Of a stretch of 20,031 nt of DNA, positions 14,910-20,031 are shown in pieces. The stretch spans positions 1 through 20,031 of the forward strand of contig JBLNBX010000181.1 of the NCBI GenBank assembly GCA_050260275.1, written 5' to 3'. This DNA comes from DATMXS01 sp050260275. GTDB lineage: Bacteria > Acidobacteriota > Terriglobia > Bryobacterales > Bryobacteraceae. A program made the translations under genes and the position numbers. Below the pieces are notes generated by a model that saw nothing but the letters and a program-made list of their open reading frames with translations, had not been told where the DNA came from and did no database searches. Each line of letters opens with the position of its first letter. Positions within the stretch are counted from its first letter, which is position 1.

Positions 14910-16121
14910 TCACTGGAGGATGACCTTGTCGCCCTCCTTCAGGCCGGAGATGATCTCTGTCTTGACGCCGTTCGAGATGCCGAGCTTCACGGCAACCTGC
15001 CGCTTGCCCTTCTCGTTCAGGCTGTCCGGCACCTCGACGAACGTGTTGCGCTGCCTGTCGTAGATGATGGCCGCTTCGGGCGCGAGCAGCACGCCGGTCT
15101 TCTCCTCGAGAATGATCTCGGCATTGGCGCTCATGTTGGCTTTGAGTTCGCCGTCAGGATTACGGATGGAGACGCGTACTTCGAAGGTGGTGACGTTGTC
15201 CTTCTCGACGCCAAGCGGCGAGATTTTCGTCACTTTGCCCGTGAACTTCTTGTCCTTGAACGATTCCACCACGATGCGTGCGGGCTGGCCCAGGTAGACT
15301 TTGCCGATGTCCGCCTCGTCCACCTTGCCCAGAACGTAAACGTCGCTGACGTCGCCGAGCGTCATGATCTTCGTCGCCTGCGAACCCATCACGAGGATGG
15401 AGCTTACGGCGTCGCCTACCTCGACGTCGCGCGAGAGCACGATGCCGTCCATCGGGCTGACGATGGTCGCGTTGCGCAGGTCCTCCTCGGCGCGGTCGAG
15501 CGTCGCCTTGGCCTGCGCCACGCCAGCCTGGGCGCGGGCGACCTCGGCTTTGCTCACCGCGACGTTTCGGATGGCAGTCGTCTGCCTGTTAAGCGCCAAT
15601 TCGTACTCGCGCTGCGACTCCTCCAGAGTGGCCTGCGCGATGAGGCCCTGCTTTCTCATCATTTGGGCGCGTTCCATCGCGGACTTCAGATACGGCACGT
15701 CGGGGCCCTCGGCCTCCACCTTGTTCCGTTCCCAGGAGGCCAGCGCGGCTTCCTGCGCCGCCTCGGCGGCCATGAGCGCGGCACGGGCCTCGCGCACGCG
15801 CGCCTGAAGCTCCTCTTTGTCGAGTTCGACGAGGACGTCGCCCTTCCTCACCCAGTCGCTGTAGTGGACATAAACCTTCTTGACTATGCCGCTGGCCTTC
15901 GATTTCACCTCGACCTTGGCGAGCGGCTCGATCTTGCCCGTAGCCACCACCGAACGAGCGATATCGCCGCGCTCGATGGTTGCCAGCTTCGACGGGTCTA
16001 TCTGCGTATCGGGCTTGAGCGACGCCTTGAGCGCGAAGAACGCGCCCCCGGCAACGATAGCCACCCCGACAATCCAGACCGCCCGCCTCCACCGCCTGTT
16101 CCGGCCGTTTCCGTTCGCCAT
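14910..16121 (-). CDS. MacA-like periplasmic adaptor (membrane fusion protein)
   Basis: This 403-residue HlyD/MacA-family adaptor would link an inner-membrane ABC transporter to the outer membrane. An N-terminal membrane anchor (about 13-30, VWIVGVAIVAGGAFFALK) precedes the first half of the lipoyl domain (VVATGKIEPLAKVEVKSKAS, about 54-73). A long alpha-helical hairpin rich in Glu, Ala and Gln follows (about 95-205), then the second lipoyl half (ATIVSPMDGIVLSRDVEVGD, about 212-231), a beta-barrel domain, and a membrane-proximal domain ending in GLKEGDKVILQ. Start: ATG 16121 with GAGGA at 16128-16132, six bases upstream. An alternative ATG at 16163 would add 14 arginine-rich residues and has a worse ribosome-site spacing. 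It is the first gene of the operon with the two permeases. Confidence 0.9.
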   Translation of the reverse strand: MANGNGRNRRWRRAVWIVGVAIVAGGAFFALKASLKPDTQIDPSKLATIERGDIARSVVATGKIEPLAKVEVKSKASGIVKKVYVHYSDWVRKGDVLVELDKEELQARVREARAALMAAEAAQEAALASWERNKVEAEGPDVPYLKSAMERAQMMRKQGLIAQATLEESQREYELALNRQTTAIRNVAVSKAEVARAQAGVAQAKATLDRAEEDLRNATIVSPMDGIVLSRDVEVGDAVSSILVMGSQATKIMTLGDVSDVYVLGKVDEADIGKVYLGQPARIVVESFKDKKFTGKVTKISPLGVEKDNVTTFEVRVSIRNPDGELKANMSANAEIILEEKTGVLLAPEAAIIYDRQRNTFVEVPDSLNEKGKRQVAVKLGISNGVKTEIISGLKEGDKVILQ

Positions 16122-16285
16122 CAGGAATCCTCGCTCGCGCCGGGCTCGCGCCCGGGCACTCATTACGCATATACGGACTCCTCCGGCGATGGTTCGCAAA
16201 AAATCTGCCCCGCCTGCAAGAGCGTAGGGGAGTTGGGGCCCGTGCACAGGGGCCTTCACGAAGCGAGGCGCAGCCGCGCCGTAGA

Positions 16286-17368
16286 TCACTGTCCCGCGAC
16301 GCGACGGAAAAGCTTAATCGAGCGCCGCGCACACTCATCCCAACTGAGCCGCTCGGCGCGCGCCCGCCCGCGGCGGGCCAGATCGGCTCTGAGTGAGGGC
16401 GAGAGTGCCAGACGCTCCATCGCGGCGGTTAACTGGGCCGGGCTATGGGGATTGATCAGCAGCGCGGCATCTCCCGTCACTTCGGGGAGGGACGAGACGT
16501 TCGACGTGATCACCGCAACCCCGGCCGCGAGCGCCTGCGCCACCGGGAACCCGAAACCCTCGTAAAGCGAAGGATAGACGAATGCGGCGGCGCCCGCGGT
16601 GAGCGCGGGCAGGTCCTGCTCGGGGACGTAGCCGAGGTAGCGGACGCCATGCTCGCCCGCCCGCAGGCGGGCCATGGTGCCGCCAACCCCCCATCCATGC
16701 GGACCGGCGATAACGAGTTCGTACTCTTCGCGTATCGACTCCGAGAGCCCCGCCCAGGCATCCAGCAGCGTGTCGATGTTTTTCCGCGGCTCAATGGTGC
16801 CGACGTACAGGAAGTATGGTTTTTCGCGGCGCGCGGGCGTGGCGTCAAAAAAACGCCGGTCGATGCCAGGGTAGATGGTGACGACGCGGTCCGGCTTGAG
16901 CCCTAGGATGCGGATGGCGTCCTGCCTGGTGCACTCGGAAACCGCGATGAGCGCGTCCGCTCGCGGCATCACGCGCTCGCCGAAGCAGCGCGTGGCCGCG
17001 ACGTTGCGCGCCCGATGCAGACCGGGCATGGACCAGCAGGTCATGTCGTGAATCGTGGCCGTGAGGCGCACGCGCCGCGGCGGCCGGTGGATCATCTGCG
17101 AGGCATGCAAAACGTCCCAGCGGCCGAGCGAGAGCACGGGCAGGCGCAGGTAGTTCATCGAGTGAAGCAGGGCCAGCCCGCGCAGCGTGGCGGCGCGGGA
17201 AACGGCGGAACGCTCGTGATCGAGCTCGCCCATCGGGCCGAAGAACGGGAACAGGCTGATTTGTATGTCGGGCGCCTCACGCGCGAGCGCGCGGATCCAG
17301 TTGTAGGTGTACGTCTTCACACCGGCGCTGCGCACCAGCAGCGCCGTGGCATCAATACAGAGGCGCAT
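16286..17368 (-). CDS. GT4-family glycosyltransferase
   Basis: A 360-residue GT-B fold glycosyltransferase of family GT4. The N-terminal domain starts MRLCIDATALL with the GVKTYTYNW acceptor-side segment. The C-terminal nucleotide-sugar domain begins at FLYVGTIEPRKNIDTLLDAW (about 185-204) and contains YPSLYEGFGFPVAQALAAG (about 264-282), the EX7E-type donor-site signature, followed by SNVSSLPEVTGDAALLINP. It has no membrane segment, so it acts in the cytoplasm or at the inner membrane face, probably in cell-surface polysaccharide or glycolipid synthesis; donor and acceptor cannot be told. The ATG at 17368 has no Shine-Dalgarno sequence. It lies 137 bases after the kinase-like gene on the same strand and may be a distal operon member or have its own promoter. 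Confidence 0.88.
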   Translation of the reverse strand: MRLCIDATALLVRSAGVKTYTYNWIRALAREAPDIQISLFPFFGPMGELDHERSAVSRAATLRGLALLHSMNYLRLPVLSLGRWDVLHASQMIHRPPRRVRLTATIHDMTCWSMPGLHRARNVAATRCFGERVMPRADALIAVSECTRQDAIRILGLKPDRVVTIYPGIDRRFFDATPARREKPYFLYVGTIEPRKNIDTLLDAWAGLSESIREEYELVIAGPHGWGVGGTMARLRAGEHGVRYLGYVPEQDLPALTAGAAAFVYPSLYEGFGFPVAQALAAGVAVITSNVSSLPEVTGDAALLINPHSPAQLTAAMERLALSPSLRADLARRGRARAERLSWDECARRSIKLFRRVAGQ

Positions 17369-17505
17369 GGAGGATGTGTGGCGGCCCTTCCAGCCTGCGG
17401 CCAGGTCTCATCCCGGTGTCGAATGTCTGGTTCGCGCACCGCGCCCGAGGGTCTGCTGAGCGCCGGGTACCCAACCCACAAAGACCCGGCCCCGGGCGGC
17501 GCATG

Positions 17506-17994
17506 TCATCGGTCCTGGCGGCCGGCACTGGCATGAGTATCCGAGCTTATCACCGTCACGCGGGCGAAGCCTTCCTCCACACTAGGCGGCACGAGCTTCG
17601 CCGCCATCCTGAGCACTGCCTCCTCGGGAACGCAGCGGCTCCGCGCACGGTTCCGCTCCAGGCACATCTCCACCGGGACATCGAAGAACAGCGCCTCTAT
17701 CTCGCATCCGTACAAGTCTGCCATGCGAATCCAGGAGCGGCGCTCGCGGATTGTCAGGTTCGTGGCGTCAATGTAGGTCAGCGGCCGGCCGATCTCGATC
17801 CGCTGCCGCAGCAGATACCGCATCGTCGCGAACACGCGTCCATGGATGGTCTGGTCCGTGGGATCGTCCGCAAGCACGCCGCGAATCGCGTCCGACGATA
17901 GCGCAGGCGCGCCGATCGACGCGAGATACGTCGACTTGCCCGACCCCGGCAGTCCCACCGTGATCACGATGCGCTGGCGGCACACTTCGTTCAT
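17506..17994 (-). CDS. Small P-loop kinase (AAA_33, polynucleotide-kinase-like)
   Basis: A 162-residue P-loop protein of the polynucleotide/zeta-toxin-like kinase group. Seen: Walker A GLPGSGKST at residues 14-22; SSDAIRG (33-39), typical of the phosphate-acceptor side in Pnkp-type kinases; YIDATN (73-78), the DATN strand of the family; and a lid with arginines in LERNRARSRCVPEE (about 111-124), followed by the PPSVEEGF segment. It is a stand-alone kinase domain, with no phosphatase or ligase partner fused. The ATG at 17994 overlaps the uvrB stop (ATGA), implying coupled translation and perhaps a role with UvrB in DNA repair, such as 5'-phosphorylation of DNA ends. That role is an inference; the family also contains enzymes acting on RNA and small molecules. 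Confidence 0.82.
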   Translation of the reverse strand: MNEVCRQRIVITVGLPGSGKSTYLASIGAPALSSDAIRGVLADDPTDQTIHGRVFATMRYLLRQRIEIGRPLTYIDATNLTIRERRSWIRMADLYGCEIEALFFDVPVEMCLERNRARSRCVPEEAVLRMAAKLVPPSVEEGFARVTVISSDTHASAGRQDR

Positions 17995-19994
17995 GCGCCG
18001 GCCTGCTCCTCGTAGATCATCTTCGACTTCAGACCCTTGATACGGTCGCGCAACTGCGCCGCTTTCTCGAACTCGAACTTGCGCGCCGCCTCGCGCATCT
18101 TCTCTTCGAGTTCCGAAATGTAGCGATCGAGCTGCTCCGCCGTGAGCAGATCCGTCTCGGGCTCCTCGGGTTCCACGGGTACGGTTACGTAGTCCGCTTC
18201 GGCGATCGCCACGAGGCTCATGTCGATTGGTTTGACGATCGACTGCGGCGTGATGCCGTTCAGCTCGTTGTACTCCTTCTGGATCTTGCGGCGGCGGTTG
18301 GTCTCGGTGATGGCGTTTCGCATGGAGTCGGTCATCACGTCGGCGTAAAGTATCGCACGCCCGTTCACGTTGCGCGCCGCGCGCCCGATGGTCTGGATCA
18401 ACGAGCCCGCGGACCGCAGAAAGCCTTCCTTGTCGGCGTCGAGTATAGCCACGAGCGACACCTCGGGCAGATCCAGCCCCTCGCGCAGCAGATTCACGCC
18501 GATGAGCACGTCGAACTCGCCGCGCCGCAGGTCGCGGAGGATCTTGACGCGATCGAGCGTGCTAACCTCCGAGTGCAGGTACCGGCACTTCACGCCGACC
18601 TCGGAATAGTACTCCGCCAGATCCTCCGCCATGCGCTTGGTGAGCGTGGTGACGAGCACGCGCTCGTTGTTCTCCACGCGCTTGCGGATTTCGCCGAGCA
18701 GGTCGTCCACCTGGCCGCGGATGGGCCGCACCTCCACCTCGGGGTCGAGCAGGCCGGTGGGCCGGATCACCTGCTCGACGACGACGCCGGCCGAGCGCGT
18801 CAGCTCGTACGGACCGGGCGTTGCCGAGACGTAGATCACCTGATTGACGCGGTTCTCGAACTCCTCGAAAGTGAGCGGGCGGTTATCGAGCGCGCTGGGA
18901 AGCCGGAAGCCGAACGAAACCAGGGTCTCTTTACGGGAGCGGTCGCCGTGGTACATACCGCGGAGCTGCGGCACGGTCTGGTGGCTTTCGTCGATCACGA
19001 TGAGCGCGTCGTGCGGCAGGTAATCGAGCAGGGTCGGCGGAGCTTCGCCCGGCAGGCGGCCGGAGAAGTGCCGCGAGTAGTTTTCGATGCCGTGGCAATA
19101 GCCGATTTGGCGGATCATCTCCAGGTCGAACATGGTGCGCTGCCAGAGCCGCTGCGCCTCGACGAGCTTGCCCTGCTTCTTCAGCTCGGCGTGCCACCAT
19201 TGCAGCTCGGACTCGATGGAGATGATCGCCTGCTCGCGGGTCTCCTCGCTCATCACATAGTGGGTTTTCGGGTAGACCGGCAGGCGCATGTAGGTCTGGC
19301 GCACCTGCCCGGTGAGCGGGTCGAACTGCGACAGGGTCTCGATCTCGTCGCCCCAGAGTTCGATGCGGTAGGCGTAGTCCTCGTAAGTGGGGAACAGCTC
19401 AATCACATCGCCGCGGACGCGGAACGTGCCGCGCTTGAAATCGATGTCGTTGCGCTCATAGAGGATCTCGACGAGCCGCTGCGTGATCTGCTCGCGCTTG
19501 ATGCGCTGGCCCTTTTCGAGCATCAGCAGCATGCCGTAGTACGCCTCGGGCGAGCCCAGGCCGTAGATGCACGAGACGCTGGCGACGATGATGCAATCCC
19601 GGCGCTCGAAAAGCGACTTCGTGGCGGCCAGGCGCAGCTTGTCGAGCTCGTCGTTGATGGTGGCTTCCTTCTCGATGTAGACGTCGCTCGACGGTATATA
19701 GGCTTCGGGCTGGTAGTAGTCGTAATAGCTGACGAAGTACTCCACCGCGTTGTGCGGGAAGAATGCCTTGAACTCGTGAAAAAGCTGCGCGGCGAGCGTC
19801 TTGTTATGCGCCAGAATCAGAGCCGGCCGGCCCAGCTTCTCGATCACCTTGGCGATGGTGAACGTCTTGCCGGAGCCGGTTACGCCGAGCAGAACCTGGT
19901 GCTGTTCGCCCTCGATTGCGCCGCGAACGAGCTGCTCGATGGCCTGCTCCTGGTCACCTCGGGGGCGGTAATCGATTGCCAGATGAAAACCCAC
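17991..19994 (-). CDS. uvrB: UvrABC system protein B
   Basis: UvrB is the helicase-like damage-verification subunit of nucleotide excision repair; it is loaded by UvrA and recruits UvrC for incision. The 667-residue product is complete. Walker A GVTGSGKT lies at 37-44, the damage-probing beta-hairpin around 86-112 (YFVSYYDYYQPEAYIPSSD), DESH (Walker B) at 335-338, helicase motifs VSATPG and later LLREGLDLPEVSL and QTIGRAARN, and a C-terminal UVR motif that contacts UvrC at about 626-661. The start is GTG 19994, chosen because it gives the conserved N-terminus (residues 1-17). There is no Shine-Dalgarno sequence. Its stop codon overlaps the start of the kinase-like gene. Little upstream sequence remains before the window edge. 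Confidence 0.98.
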   Translation of the reverse strand: MGFHLAIDYRPRGDQEQAIEQLVRGAIEGEQHQVLLGVTGSGKTFTIAKVIEKLGRPALILAHNKTLAAQLFHEFKAFFPHNAVEYFVSYYDYYQPEAYIPSSDVYIEKEATINDELDKLRLAATKSLFERRDCIIVASVSCIYGLGSPEAYYGMLLMLEKGQRIKREQITQRLVEILYERNDIDFKRGTFRVRGDVIELFPTYEDYAYRIELWGDEIETLSQFDPLTGQVRQTYMRLPVYPKTHYVMSEETREQAIISIESELQWWHAELKKQGKLVEAQRLWQRTMFDLEMIRQIGYCHGIENYSRHFSGRLPGEAPPTLLDYLPHDALIVIDESHQTVPQLRGMYHGDRSRKETLVSFGFRLPSALDNRPLTFEEFENRVNQVIYVSATPGPYELTRSAGVVVEQVIRPTGLLDPEVEVRPIRGQVDDLLGEIRKRVENNERVLVTTLTKRMAEDLAEYYSEVGVKCRYLHSEVSTLDRVKILRDLRRGEFDVLIGVNLLREGLDLPEVSLVAILDADKEGFLRSAGSLIQTIGRAARNVNGRAILYADVMTDSMRNAITETNRRRKIQKEYNELNGITPQSIVKPIDMSLVAIAEADYVTVPVEPEEPETDLLTAEQLDRYISELEEKMREAARKFEFEKAAQLRDRIKGLKSKMIYEEQAGA

Positions 19995-20001
19995 AAGTAC
20001 A

Positions 20002-20028
20002 AGCGTAGCGCGGGGCGGCGTGCGGCAA
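20002..20028 (-). promoter_or_regulatory. Possible uvrB promoter giving a leaderless transcript
   Basis: On the minus strand TACGCT (20002-20007) ends exactly seven bases before the uvrB GTG, matching a TANNNT -10 placed for transcription to begin at or next to the start codon. TTGCCG (20023-20028) could serve as a -35, but the spacer is only 15 bases. I see no LexA-type box in the few bases available. This is tentative. Confidence 0.3.
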
Positions 20029-20031
20029 CTT

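Noticed and set aside
16122..16285. Terminator after the adaptor's upstream neighbour (T6 run near 16200 on the minus strand)
   Set aside because: The T-run is not directly preceded by a stable stem. Nearby GGCGC/GCGCC and GGCCC/GGGCC hairpins lack T-tracts, so no terminator can be called.
14094..16565. Very long plus-strand frame (over 800 codons) across the permease/adaptor genes
   Set aside because: It is the antisense frame of the adaptor and first permease. Its His/Arg/Asp-rich composition is typical of the complement of high-GC coding DNA and it shows no recognisable domain.
17369..17505. Short minus-strand frame beginning just after the kinase stop and running into the glycosyltransferase start
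   Set aside because: It has about 48 codons, no ribosome site and an Arg/Pro/Gly-rich sequence without recognisable features, and it overlaps the glycosyltransferase N-terminus.

Overview
The window is high-GC DNA from a Gram-negative bacterium that makes lipid A: it carries lpxD and lpxA, a periplasm-spanning MacA-type adaptor, and a Tat-type signal on an exported protein. Gene content and style (long GC-rich frames open on both strands, a Tat-exported heparinase-like protein, MacB-like permeases) would fit an Acidobacteriota member, for example a Bryobacter/Solibacter relative. That assignment is an inference from general resemblance, not from a database match.

Layout. Positions 117-2418 hold a MobB-like P-loop protein and lpxD on the minus strand, placed head-to-head with lpxA on the plus strand; only 15 bases separate the lpxD and lpxA start codons. 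Positions 2583-8710 hold the NADPH-dependent glutamate synthase genes gltB and gltD (minus strand, gltB first). A divergent LysR-type regulator (8893-9777) faces gltB across a 182-base control region with recognisable promoters and a T-N11-A dyad. This is the arrangement of Bacillus gltC-gltAB. It is followed by an exported metallo-beta-lactamase-fold protein (9789-10481), which overlaps tail-to-tail with a Tat-type exported heparinase-like protein (10465-11754).

Positions 11755-12346 have no protein gene. They hold a 17-base palindrome just upstream of the heparinase-like gene, a 117-base three-stem structure closed by a 16-base inverted repeat and followed by eight T, and a second folded block that ends in a textbook plus-strand intrinsic terminator. 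No plus-strand gene lies next to that terminator, so it most likely ends one or two unannotated non-coding RNAs. This is the most unexplained part of the window.

Positions 12347-16121 encode a macA-like adaptor and two MacB/FtsX-type permeases on the minus strand, with no ABC ATPase gene beside them. Positions 16286-19994 encode, in order of transcription, uvrB, a small polynucleotide-kinase-like P-loop protein whose start overlaps the uvrB stop (ATGA), and a GT4 glycosyltransferase. Most protein genes are ordinary housekeeping functions. The interest lies in the gene arrangements, the control regions and the RNA-like locus.
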